Shown: positions 16,571-24,935 of the stretch, one piece after another
How positions within the stretch are numbered: position 1 is the stretch's first letter
Layout: every line of letters starts with the position of its first letter
DNA from: an uncultured Verrucomicrobiota bacterium
GTDB taxonomy: Bacteria; Verrucomicrobiota; Kiritimatiellia; CAIQIC01; Lenti-01
Direction: 5' to 3'
Assembly (NCBI GenBank): GCA_937872095.1
Contig: CALMNW010000013.1
Location: 1-39,698, forward strand
DNA length: 39,698 bases
Translations under genes and position numbers: made by a program
Notes under the pieces: model-generated
Told to the model about the DNA's origin: nothing
Database searches by the model: none
Seen by the model: the letters and a program-made list of their open reading frames with translations, nothing else

Positions 16571-17506
16571 ATGAACCCGATCCCCATCAGCGCGGAACAA
16601 TCGCCCCTGCTCTTCCTCGAGCTGCTCTACAAGCTGCGCGTGCGCGACGTCATGGCGCGCGACCTCGTCGTCATCCGCCGCGACGCCACGATGCGCGAGC
16701 TGCAGCGGCTGATGCAGGCCCGGCGCGTTTCCGGCGTGCCCGTCGTCGAAAACGGCCGCCTGTTCGGCATCGTCAGCATCGAGGATCTCCTCCAAGCCCT
16801 CGACACGCACCGCATGGACGAACCCGTCGCGAACTTCATGGCCGCCAACGTCGTCACGATCGAAGACGACATGCCGCTGGCCATCGCCATTTCCTACTTC
16901 AACAAGTACGAGTACCGCCGGTTTCCCGTCCTCAACGCGAGCAACGAGGCCGTCGGCATCGTCACGGCGCGCTCCATCAACACCCGCCTGCTGGTCGAGC
17001 TCTTCAAGGAACTCGCCCGCATCGAAAACCAGTACGTCCTGCCCCTCTCCGAAAACGCCAGCTGCTATTTCCAGACCTTCCGCGTGGCGCGTTCGGACTT
17101 CGAGAACGCCGGCACGGCGGCCACCGAAATCAAAAACGTGCTCCAGAAGCGCGGACTCGATCCGAAAATCATCCGGCGCATCGCCATCGCGGCCTACGAG
17201 CTGGAAATGAATCTCGTGGTCCATTCCGACGGCGGCACGCTCACCTTCCGGGCCGACGAGGGCGAAGTCCAGCTCGTCGCCAAGGACCAAGGACCCGGCA
17301 TCGCCGACGTCGAACTCGCCATGCAGGAAGGCTGGACGACGGCCAACGACTGGGTCAAATCCCTCGGGTTCGGCGCCGGCATGGGTCTGCCCAACGCGAA
17401 ACGCGTGTCCGACGAATTCCACATCGCTTCCGAACCCGGCAAGGGAACCACCGTCACCATCCGCGACGTCCTGCCGCCCCGCGCGCCGCAAAATCCGGCG
17501 TCCTGA
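16571..17506 (+). CDS. CBS-domain / RsbW-like serine-kinase ATPase fusion
   Basis: This 311-residue soluble protein has two CBS motifs (about 22-80 and 84-140; VRDVMARDLVVIRRDATMRE, VPVVENGRLFGIVSIEDLL, FPVLNASNEAVGIVTARSI). An RsbW/SpoIIAB-type GHKL ATPase domain follows (about 165-305). Its N-box is E210-x3-N214, the G1 box DQGPGI (239-244) and the G2 box GFGAGMGL (266-273). CBS pairs bind adenosine nucleotides; RsbW-like domains phosphorylate STAS antagonists and bind sigma factors. The combination suggests an energy-sensing partner-switch kinase, but that is inference. The STAS protein at 1780 is one possible substrate. No sigma factor gene is nearby. Confidence 0.85.
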   Translation: MNPIPISAEQSPLLFLELLYKLRVRDVMARDLVVIRRDATMRELQRLMQARRVSGVPVVENGRLFGIVSIEDLLQALDTHRMDEPVANFMAANVVTIEDDMPLAIAISYFNKYEYRRFPVLNASNEAVGIVTARSINTRLLVELFKELARIENQYVLPLSENASCYFQTFRVARSDFENAGTAATEIKNVLQKRGLDPKIIRRIAIAAYELEMNLVVHSDGGTLTFRADEGEVQLVAKDQGPGIADVELAMQEGWTTANDWVKSLGFGAGMGLPNAKRVSDEFHIASEPGKGTTVTIRDVLPPRAPQNPAS

Positions 17507-17552
17507 CGATTCCGGGGTTTGACTCCCGCCCCTGCGGGGGTATGCTTCTGTC

Positions 17553-20500
17553 ATGATGGAATATGGATCGACATTCCGTCCGTTTTGGCGTGGACCGGCG
17601 TTGCGGGCGCTCGCGCTCCTGCTGGCGCTGGCGGGCTCAGCCTCTGCCGGGGGCGGACCCTTCAACGTCCTGGTCGTCGTCAACACCAACTCCGCCGATT
17701 CCGTCGAGCTGGGCGACTACTACGCCGCCGCCCACGGCATCCCCGACCATCAAATCTGCGCGCTCGGGATCGACACGAACTGGGGATCGATCACCTTTAC
17801 CCAGTTCCGCAACGGGCTGCTGAACCCCATCCGCGACCACATCGCCGCGGAAGGGCTGGACGACCAGATCGATTACCTCGTTTTCTGCCAGGATTTTCCC
17901 ACGCGAATCGAGGACGCCGAAGGCATCAGCGCATCCCTCTTCTACGGCTTCAAGGACGCCCCGCGCTACGCCGAGGCCGGCTGCAACCTGCCCGACTACA
18001 CGTCCAACGAATATTTCCGCGCCGAGCGCGCATTCCGGTCGGCCGACGGCTGGAATGCCACCAACGGATTCGTCGCTTTCCATCTCATCGCCTCCAACCT
18101 GCCGACGGCCAAGCTCGTGGCGGACCGCGGCGTCGCGGCCCAATCCTCGTTCCCATCCTCCGGCTTCTACCTGTACACGCTCGGCAGCATGGGCCGCAGC
18201 GTCCGCGAACAGCTCTACGCCAACGCGCAGTTCGCTTTCACGGCCTTGCCGGGCACGCCGGGCACGTGCACGATCGCGCCCTATTTGACCGTGCTGACGG
18301 GCAAGACAAACGTCCTCGGCTACCACGACGGCTACGGCAACATCCCGGCCCTTGCCCGCACCAACAACGTCTGGCTCCCCGGCGCCTACGCCGACCACCT
18401 GACCTCCTGCGGCGGCATGCTGCCCGTTCCCTGCTACGGGCAATCCACCGTCCTCGACTGGATGGACATCGGCGCAACCGCTTCCTACGGCACCGTGGAC
18501 GAACCGTGCGCCTTTATCGAAAAGTTCCCCGATCCTCTCATGGCGTTTTGGTACGCCCGCGGCTTTACGATCGGCGAGGCCTACGCGATGGCCGTCGAAG
18601 CCCCGTACCAAGGCCTGTTCGCCGGCGATCCGCTGGCGGCGCCGTTCGCCGCGCCGCCCGTCGTGTCCAATCTGTCCCATGCGCCGTACCAGATCGTTAC
18701 CGGCACCGTACCCGTGCAGGTGGCTGCCGTCGCCCGCTCCAACGGCGTTCCCGCCGCCCGAATCGATTTCTACCTCGACGGCCGTTTTCAGACCAATCTC
18801 GCCGCCCTCGGCCCCACGCCCGGCAACGTCCTGTCCGTCGCCGTCTCCGGCCACACCAATTCCGCCGAAGTCGCGACGAATCAGACGCTCGCCGACGTCG
18901 TCGCCGCCCTCGCCGCGGAAATCAACGACGACACCAACGCCATTGTCCTCGCCCAGGCGTACGGCGACCGCCTCGAACTGGCCTATGAAAATTTCGATCG
19001 CAACGGCGACCACGCGCCGGTATCCGCAGCTGTCGCCACGGGCACGGCCACGGCCCTGACCTTCGGCGTCGGCCGCGCCGGCACCAACCTCTATCCATCC
19101 GTCTATCCCGCGCGCAAGAAATTCTTCCTCCAGGCCCACACCAACGGGGCCTACAGCACCATCGCCAACGCGGGCGACACGGTCTCCCTGACGATCACCC
19201 TTACCAACGGCGTGGCCGTCACCAACGTTCTGGTCGCTTCCGCCGGCGAACGGATCACCAACCTCCTCGAACGCCTGCGCATCGCGATCTCGACCAATAC
19301 CGTCCTCATGGCCACCAATGGCATCCGTTTCAACTACATCGCCAACGGTCTCGGCAACGTCCTTTCCGACGCCACCCTCTTCGCCCGCAAACCCGGCCCC
19401 GAGGGCGCCGGCATCCTGATCGACTACGTCGCGACTCCGGTTACTTCCAGCTATGGGCTGGTCACCAACAACAATTTCTCCGCCTTCATGCAGGATTGGC
19501 CCGCCGACCTTCGCGCCCGCGCCTCCATCCTCTTCCACGTCGCCCCCACCAACGGCGTGCTCGACGCCGAAGCCTCCCTCGACACCGCGGCCCTCTCCGA
19601 CGGCGAGCACGTGCTGGATTTCGTCGCGTACGACGGTTCCGCGGTCGCCGCCCAATCCCGCTTTTCCCTGCCGCTCCTCGTTTGCAATTCCTCTCCGCAG
19701 CTGGCCGTCCTCGGCACCAACGGCGCGACCGTCGCCGACGGCGAATCCCCGTCCCTCGCCAAGGGCACCGACTTCGGCCGCATCGCTTGGGGCCAGCCCC
19801 GCACCAACTTGTTTTCCATCCACAACAACGGCACTGCCGCGCTCGCCATTTCCGGCTGGACCACCAACGGCGACGGCGCGGCCGCCTTCCAATGTTCCGG
19901 CGTCCCCGCCGTCGTCGCCGCGGGCGGCGTTTCCAATTTCGCCGTCGTGTTCGCGCCGGCCACCGCCGGCGTCTACGCCGCCGCGCTCGCCTTCGACAGC
20001 GATGCCCTCGTGCCGCAGACGAACGTTCTCTTGGCCGGCACCTACGGCCTCTATTCGCTTTCCGTCGCCTCCGCCCACGGCACCGCCGACCCGCCGCCCG
20101 GAACCACCACCAACGTCCACGGGGCCGTCCTCACCAATTCCGTGGCCGTTCCCGATCCGGCCGGCGGCACCCAGTACGTCTGCACCGGCTGGGCCATGGC
20201 CGGCAATGAGCCGCTATCCGGCTCCGCCACCAACTTCGAGATGACCGTCACCAACGACGCCGCTCTTCTCTGGCTCTGGACCACCAACTACTGGCTCGAC
20301 ACCGAAGCCGCCGATCACGGCTCCGTGGACGTCGCCGACGCCTGGCAACCCGCCGGCGCCACCACCCAAATCACGGCCGACGCCGACGCCTACTACCATT
20401 TCACCGACTGGACCGGCTCCGTCGCCGAAACCAACAATCCCCTCGACCTCCTCATGGATGCGCCTAAAGCCGTACAGGCGAATTTCGCCGAAAACCTCGC

Positions 20501-20864
20501 CGCCGGCGACGTCCCCGAATGGTGGCTCGCCCAGTACGGCTGGACCAACGACTTCGACGCGGCGGCGACCAACGACGCCGAACCCGACGGCTACTTCACG
20601 TGGCAGGAATACGTCGCCGACACCGATCCCACCAATGCCGACTCCTACCCGCAAATGGCGTTCATCGAGACTTGGCAGACCAATCCCCCGAATCTCACTT
20701 GGCCCGCCTCCACCGGCCGCCTGTACGCGATCCACTGGTGCGACGACATCGTCGCCGGCGAATGGACGCCCCTCGCCCTCGGCCTGGGCACCAACGCCTG
20801 GACCGACACCAATCCGCCGCCGGCCACCAGCCGCTACTACCGCATCGCTCCGCAACTGCCCTAG
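17553..20864 (+). CDS. Large secreted TIGR03790-family protein with choice-of-anchor and repeat domains
   Basis: The 1103-residue protein has a signal peptide (ALRALALLLALAGSASAGGG). The TIGR03790 domain (about 36-370) has FNVLVVVNTNSADSVELGDYYAAAHGIP and DYLVFCQDFPTRIED. Beta-rich Thr/Asn-rich repeats follow. A choice-of-anchor D (HYDIN/ASH-like) domain lies at about 735-828 (RTNLFSIHNNGTAALAISG), then an InlB-type bacterial repeat near 833-880. The C-terminal part has DVPEWWLAQYGW near 985 and TDPTNADSYP near 1026, a calcium-binding-like linker, and ends YYRIAPQLP. The family is typical of PVC bacteria and of unknown function. No Shine-Dalgarno is clear at the ATG at 17553; an ATG at 17556 is equally possible. 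Confidence 0.85.
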   Translation: MMEYGSTFRPFWRGPALRALALLLALAGSASAGGGPFNVLVVVNTNSADSVELGDYYAAAHGIPDHQICALGIDTNWGSITFTQFRNGLLNPIRDHIAAEGLDDQIDYLVFCQDFPTRIEDAEGISASLFYGFKDAPRYAEAGCNLPDYTSNEYFRAERAFRSADGWNATNGFVAFHLIASNLPTAKLVADRGVAAQSSFPSSGFYLYTLGSMGRSVREQLYANAQFAFTALPGTPGTCTIAPYLTVLTGKTNVLGYHDGYGNIPALARTNNVWLPGAYADHLTSCGGMLPVPCYGQSTVLDWMDIGATASYGTVDEPCAFIEKFPDPLMAFWYARGFTIGEAYAMAVEAPYQGLFAGDPLAAPFAAPPVVSNLSHAPYQIVTGTVPVQVAAVARSNGVPAARIDFYLDGRFQTNLAALGPTPGNVLSVAVSGHTNSAEVATNQTLADVVAALAAEINDDTNAIVLAQAYGDRLELAYENFDRNGDHAPVSAAVATGTATALTFGVGRAGTNLYPSVYPARKKFFLQAHTNGAYSTIANAGDTVSLTITLTNGVAVTNVLVASAGERITNLLERLRIAISTNTVLMATNGIRFNYIANGLGNVLSDATLFARKPGPEGAGILIDYVATPVTSSYGLVTNNNFSAFMQDWPADLRARASILFHVAPTNGVLDAEASLDTAALSDGEHVLDFVAYDGSAVAAQSRFSLPLLVCNSSPQLAVLGTNGATVADGESPSLAKGTDFGRIAWGQPRTNLFSIHNNGTAALAISGWTTNGDGAAAFQCSGVPAVVAAGGVSNFAVVFAPATAGVYAAALAFDSDALVPQTNVLLAGTYGLYSLSVASAHGTADPPPGTTTNVHGAVLTNSVAVPDPAGGTQYVCTGWAMAGNEPLSGSATNFEMTVTNDAALLWLWTTNYWLDTEAADHGSVDVADAWQPAGATTQITADADAYYHFTDWTGSVAETNNPLDLLMDAPKAVQANFAENLAAGDVPEWWLAQYGWTNDFDAAATNDAEPDGYFTWQEYVADTDPTNADSYPQMAFIETWQTNPPNLTWPASTGRLYAIHWCDDIVAGEWTPLALGLGTNAWTDTNPPPATSRYYRIAPQLP

Positions 20865-20928
20865 CCTCCGGTTTCGGGCAGACCCCTCCGGTTGCGTTGG
20901 CCAGCGAAATGGCGTAGCCTTTCCTTCC

Positions 20929-22266
20929 ATGAAGAAGCTCGCGAAGGGCAAGGCCGTCCTGTACTGGATGCAACAGTCCCAGCGCGCCGAATTCAATCCC
21001 GCGCTGGAAACCGCCGTCGCGCGGGCCAACGCCTTGCGCCTGCCGGTGCACGTCGGGTTCGCGCTGACGGCCTACCCCGGCGCCAACCGGCGGCACTACC
21101 GGTTCATGCTCGAAGGCCTGCGCGAGACGGAGCGCCGCCTCGCCGCGCGCGGCATCGGCTTCTGCATCCGGCAAGGCCCTCCGGAGGAAGTCGTTCCCGC
21201 ACTCGCGAAAAACGCCGCCCTGCTCGTCGGCGACGTCGGTTATCTGCGCGTGCAGCGCCAGTGGCGGGAAACCGTGGCGCAGCGCGTCGCCTGTCCCGCC
21301 GTCTTCGTCGAAGGCGACGTCGTCGTGCCCGTGGCCGAAGTCTCCGACCACGCCGAATTCGCCGCGCGCACGATCCGGCCGAAAATCCACCGGCGGCTCG
21401 CGGAACACCTGAAGCCGATCCGACCCGTCTCCGTCGCGGTTCCCGCGGTCGGCCTCGCGAAGCGCTCGCTGGCGCTCGACGATGTGGAAGCGGTTTGCCG
21501 CCGGATCGGCGCGGACGATTCCGTGCCCGCCGCCGCGGGGCCCGGCGGCGGCCGCGCCGCCGCCATCCGCCTGCTCGACCGCTTCATCGGCCATCGGCTG
21601 GCCGACTACGCGGAAGACGGGGGCGATCCCGTTCGCGACGGTTGCTCCGGCATGAGCCCCTATCTGCACTTCGGCCAGATCTCGCCGCTGGAGATCGCCC
21701 TGCGCGTCGGGAAATCCGACGCGCCGCGCAACGCCGTCGACGCCTATTTGGAGCAGTTGATCGTCCGCCGCGAGCTCAGCATGAACGCGGCGTGGTACAA
21801 CCCCGGCTACGACCGCTACGACACCCTGCCCGCGTGGGCGCTCCGGACGCTGGACCGGCACCGGAAAGACCCCCGCGAATTCGTTTACTCCCGCGCGCAA
21901 TGGGAAGCCGGCGCCACGCACGATCCCTGCTGGAACGCCGCGCAGGCCGAGATGGTCCGCACCGGACGCATGCACAACACCATGCGCATGTACTGGGGCA
22001 AGAAGATCCTCGAATGGAGCCGTTCTCCCGAAGAAGCCTTCGAAACGGCGACGTATCTGAACGACAAGTACGAACTGGACGGCCGCGACGCCAACGGCTA
22101 CGCCGGCGTGGCCTGGTGCTTCGGTCGCCACGACCGCCCCTGGGCCGAACGCCCCGTCTTCGGCATGGTCCGCTACATGAACGCCAACGGCCTGCGCCGC
22201 AAGTTCGACGTCCAGGCCTACCTCGAGCGCTGGCTCGGTCCCGACGCGGCCGGACGCCTCGTCTAG
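20929..22266 (+). CDS. phrB: Class II CPD photolyase
   Basis: This protein of 445 residues repairs cyclobutane pyrimidine dimers using FAD and light. The class II signatures are clear: VLYWMQQSQRAEFNPALE at the start, MSPYLHFGQISPLEIAL, EQLIVRRELSMNAAWYNP, HNTMRMYWGKKILEW, LNDKYELDGRDANGYAGVAW and PVFGMVRYMNANGLRRKFD. The length is the family norm of about 450. The start is ATG at 20929, where MKKLAKGKAVLYW leads directly into the photolyase fold. It lies 64 bp after the TIGR03790 gene and may have its own promoter. The palindrome at 22301 separates it from the convergent metabolic cluster. No cryptochrome-type tail is present. Confidence 0.94.
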   Translation: MKKLAKGKAVLYWMQQSQRAEFNPALETAVARANALRLPVHVGFALTAYPGANRRHYRFMLEGLRETERRLAARGIGFCIRQGPPEEVVPALAKNAALLVGDVGYLRVQRQWRETVAQRVACPAVFVEGDVVVPVAEVSDHAEFAARTIRPKIHRRLAEHLKPIRPVSVAVPAVGLAKRSLALDDVEAVCRRIGADDSVPAAAGPGGGRAAAIRLLDRFIGHRLADYAEDGGDPVRDGCSGMSPYLHFGQISPLEIALRVGKSDAPRNAVDAYLEQLIVRRELSMNAAWYNPGYDRYDTLPAWALRTLDRHRKDPREFVYSRAQWEAGATHDPCWNAAQAEMVRTGRMHNTMRMYWGKKILEWSRSPEEAFETATYLNDKYELDGRDANGYAGVAWCFGRHDRPWAERPVFGMVRYMNANGLRRKFDVQAYLERWLGPDAAGRLV

Positions 22267-22300
22267 ACGGCTGGGCGGCCAACATAGTTTTCCACGACAT

Positions 22301-22337
22301 GGCAAAAAGTTTTCCACGCCGTGGAAAACTTTTTGCC
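22301..22337. terminator. Perfect 37-bp palindrome between convergent genes
   Basis: The arms 22301-22318 (GGCAAAAAGTTTTCCACG) and 22320-22337 are perfectly complementary around base 22319. It lies between the photolyase stop and the stop of the convergent PLP gene and can serve as a bidirectional terminator, since both sides carry A/T runs. An imperfect copy (TTTTCCACGACATGGCAAAA) lies just before it at about 22288-22307. It belongs to the same family as 7850-7880. Confidence 0.75.
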
Positions 22338-22384
22338 GTGCCCCTCCCGCGAGCCCACGCGGCGGGGCGATCTGGAAGCGCAGC

Positions 22385-23365
22385 CTAGGTCACGTAGCGC
22401 TCTTCGGTCAGGTAGCGGTTCATGTGGTCGCACATCAACGCCACCACGCGCAGCTTCTTGCCCTGGGCCTTCTTGATCTCCTCCATGGCGAAGTGCACGT
22501 TCGCGCCGGAGGACACGCCGCAGTAGACGCCTTCCTCGAGCCACAGGCGGTGCGTCATGTCGCGGGCGATGGTGTCGGTCACCATCACCAGCTCGTCGAG
22601 CAGGCCGTCCGCCTTCAGCATGTCGGAAACGATGCCGCCCTTGATCGGCGTGGACGGGAAGTCCATCCCCACGTGCCAAGGCTCCTTGGAGCTCGCCGGC
22701 TGGATGCCGATGATCTTCACGTTCGGAATTTCCTTCTTCAGGATCTTCGCGATGCCGGCGACGCTGCCGCCGGTGCCGATGGACTGCACGAAGACGTCGA
22801 GCTTGCCGTCGGTCTGCTCGAGGATTTCCTGCGCGGTGATGTAGTGCGCCCGGCAGTTGTCCTCGTTGCTGAACTGGCGCGCCCACCAGATCTTCCCGGG
22901 GGCTTTCGTCTCGTCCTCCAGGCAGAGCTGGCGGCCGGGCAGTTCCACTTCGGCGCCGGCGATGCTGCGTTCCTTCAGGTGCTCGATGTCGTCGGGTTCC
23001 ATCAGGCGCACTTCCGCGCCGACGTTCCGCATCATCTTCGATTTTTCCGCGCCGGCCTTGCCGGGCATGGTTTCGTAGATGGTGACATTGTAGCCCATCA
23101 TCCGGCCCACGCTGGAGAGCGCGAAGCCGGTGTTGCCGGTGCTCGACTCGATGATCGTGGCGCCGGGCTTCAGTTCGCCCCGTTCCGCCGCGCCCCGGAT
23201 CATCTCCAGCGCGATGCGGTCCTTCAGGCTGCCCGAAGGATTCATGTACTCCAGCTTGACCAGGATCTCGGAGCCCGTGCCCGCGGGAATCTTGTTCAGC
23301 CGGACCATCGGGGTGTTCCCGATGAGTTCGAGCATGCTGTCGTAGATCTTCTTTCTCGGTTCCAT
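22385..23365 (-). CDS. Cysteine-synthase-like PLP enzyme (possible SbnA-type)
   Basis: This 326-residue protein is a fold-type II PLP enzyme of the cysteine synthase family. The PLP lysine is K48 in NPSGSLKDR, and the phosphate loop is SSTGNTG near 74-80. The later glycine-rich phosphate-binding segment is SIGTGGSVAGIAK. Family members are O-acetylserine sulfhydrylases, cystathionine beta-synthase or SbnA, which joins O-phosphoserine and glutamate. The SbnB-like dehydrogenase gene lies 7 bp upstream in the operon, which favours a SbnA-like reaction over sulfide assimilation. The stop at 22385 converges on the palindrome. No regulatory CBS domain is present. Confidence 0.75.
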   Translation of the reverse strand: MEPRKKIYDSMLELIGNTPMVRLNKIPAGTGSEILVKLEYMNPSGSLKDRIALEMIRGAAERGELKPGATIIESSTGNTGFALSSVGRMMGYNVTIYETMPGKAGAEKSKMMRNVGAEVRLMEPDDIEHLKERSIAGAEVELPGRQLCLEDETKAPGKIWWARQFSNEDNCRAHYITAQEILEQTDGKLDVFVQSIGTGGSVAGIAKILKKEIPNVKIIGIQPASSKEPWHVGMDFPSTPIKGGIVSDMLKADGLLDELVMVTDTIARDMTHRLWLEEGVYCGVSSGANVHFAMEEIKKAQGKKLRVVALMCDHMNRYLTEERYVT

Positions 23366-23372
23366 GCGCGTC

Positions 23373-24338
23373 CTATTCCAGTTCCTGGCCGACGTTCAGG
23401 GCCTTGGCCTTCTCGATGAAGTAGCGGCCGGTCGCGATGTCGAAGACGGCCATGCCCATCGGGTTGAACATGATCGGCACGTCTTTCGGCCAGGCGGCCA
23501 TCGCGTTGTGATAGACCACGTCCGCGATGTTCTTGGTGTCCTTCTCCTGCAGGCCGCGTTCCAGATGCATCATCTCGATGTCGGTCTTCTCGCGGCAGAC
23601 TTCTTCCCAATCGTCCACGATGATGGCCTTCGTGTGATCCAGGATGCTGGTCTTGTAGTCGCGCAGGGAGCAATTGAGCTGCAGCGAGCCGGTCTTGGGC
23701 TTCAGATCCACGTACGGCGCCTTCGACACGGTGCAGGTGATGAAGACGTCGGCGTCCGCGTAGGCTTCCTGCCACGACTTGACCACGACGGTCTGGTCCT
23801 TGGCCGGGCCGGTGATCGTCGCCGGATCGATGCCGCGGATGTCGAAGAGCGAAATCTTCGCGATCTGGCCCTTCATGATTTCCGACACCATCTCGTAGTG
23901 GCGGCGGCCGATCGGGCCCCAGCCCATGATGGCGACGTTCGCCTTCTGCAGCGGGCGGGCCTTGAGGAAATGGCGGATCATCATGCCCGACACGGAGGCC
24001 GTGCGCACGACGCTCAGCAGCGCCGTGTTGATGATGGCCACCGGCACGCCGGTCTCGGCCTGGTTCAGGACCACCACGCTGTGGGCGCGCGGCAGGCCGT
24101 GGTCGATGTTGCCGGGGAAGCTGGCGATCCACTTGATGCCGGCGAGGTTGATGTCGCCGCCGACGAACGCCGGCATGGCGATGATGCGGTTCACCGGCTC
24201 GCGGTAGCGCAGATAGGGCTTCACCGGCTGGGCGTAGTCCTTCTTGTCCAGGCAGGCGACGGCTTTTTCGAGGTTGTCGATCGTCTCGTTCCAGCGGATG
24301 CCGATCTTCAACAGGTCTTTTTCGTTCAGGTAGAGCAT
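23373..24338 (-). CDS. Ornithine cyclodeaminase/SbnB-like NAD-dependent dehydrogenase
   Basis: This protein of 321 residues belongs to the ornithine cyclodeaminase / mu-crystallin family. The nucleotide-binding loop is GWGPIG (139-144). The conserved lysine is K69 in GIKWIASFPGN; LPRAHSVVVLNQAETGVPVAIIN and the aspartate D227 region follow the family pattern. Members act as OCD, alanine dehydrogenase, lysine cyclodeaminase or SbnB, which releases 2,3-diaminopropionate from its precursor with NAD+. AAAGGAA precedes the ATG. It lies in an operon with the SbnA-like gene and a 92-residue unknown. Substrate assignment rests only on the neighbour and remains inference. Confidence 0.78.
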   Translation of the reverse strand: MLYLNEKDLLKIGIRWNETIDNLEKAVACLDKKDYAQPVKPYLRYREPVNRIIAMPAFVGGDINLAGIKWIASFPGNIDHGLPRAHSVVVLNQAETGVPVAIINTALLSVVRTASVSGMMIRHFLKARPLQKANVAIMGWGPIGRRHYEMVSEIMKGQIAKISLFDIRGIDPATITGPAKDQTVVVKSWQEAYADADVFITCTVSKAPYVDLKPKTGSLQLNCSLRDYKTSILDHTKAIIVDDWEEVCREKTDIEMMHLERGLQEKDTKNIADVVYHNAMAAWPKDVPIMFNPMGMAVFDIATGRYFIEKAKALNVGQELE

Positions 24339-24390
24339 GGGAATTCCTTTTGGTTGGGGTTCGGTCAGTTCGATCCGGCGCAGCCGGATC

Positions 24391-24669
24391 CTAAAAATCG
24401 TTCGGGATGAATCCTTTGGCGTGGGGCTCGATGAACATGGTGGCGAGCTTCAGCTTCTTCATCCGCATGAAGTTCTTCCAGCGCTCTTCGCCGATCGCCT
24501 TCCGGATCGTGCCCGGCTTCAGTTTCCGCTGGGGAAACGACGCCGACAGCGCGACGGAAATGGTGTTGAGGCTCTCTTCCTTGCCTTTCAGCGTCAGCTT
24601 GACCAAGAAAGCCCCGTCGACGGTGGGACTGGTGAAGCGGTATTCAGTGTTGATTTTTTCGACGAGCAT
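24391..24669 (-). CDS. Small conserved-looking protein of unknown function in the PLP/M20 cluster
   Basis: This 92-residue protein matches no family that I recognise. It is basic, with YRFTSPTVDGAFLVKLTLKG, then KLKPGTIRKAIGEERWKNFMRMKKLKLATMFIEP. No signal peptide or membrane segment is seen. GGAG lies eight bases before the ATG. It is the first gene after the terminator at 24870, so it heads the second transcript of the cluster (this gene, dehydrogenase, SbnA-like enzyme). It may be a chaperone-like or regulatory partner of these enzymes, which is only a guess from position. Confidence 0.6.
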   Translation of the reverse strand: MLVEKINTEYRFTSPTVDGAFLVKLTLKGKEESLNTISVALSASFPQRKLKPGTIRKAIGEERWKNFMRMKKLKLATMFIEPHAKGFIPNDF

Positions 24670-24869
24670 AATGCGTTCTCCGTCCTTGCTGGTTTCGCAA
24701 CCGCCTCCCGGACGGCACGGGCTCGAGCCCGCCAGAACCGGCCAAAAGGCGCGTTTTCAAGGGTGGTCAGTGTGCCAAGAGAGGGGCCGCAGCGTCAAGC
24801 ACGACCTTGGTTTCACCGGGCTCCGCCGGCCCTTTTTCGCGACGTATTTGTCGCGCTCCGGCCGCCCCC

Positions 24870-24912
24870 AAAAACAAGAAAAACGCAAGGGAGTCCGGAG
24901 ACTCCCTTGCGT
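24870..24912 (-). terminator. Rho-independent terminator after the M20 hydrolase gene
   Basis: On the minus strand a 13-bp perfect stem (24912-24900 with 24895-24883, sequence ACGCAAGGGAGTC) with a four-base loop is followed by a T-rich run, TTTTTCTTGTTTTT. It lies 24 bp after the M20 stop. It should end the PLP/M20 transcript before the small gene. Confidence 0.85.
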
Positions 24913-24935
24913 CGGCGCCGGCGTTTGCGCCGGGG

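Noticed and set aside
22385-23365. Naming the cysteine-synthase-like gene cysK
   Set aside because: The gene neighbourhood points to a different reaction, and the family motifs are shared by CysK, CBS and SbnA, so no symbol is given.
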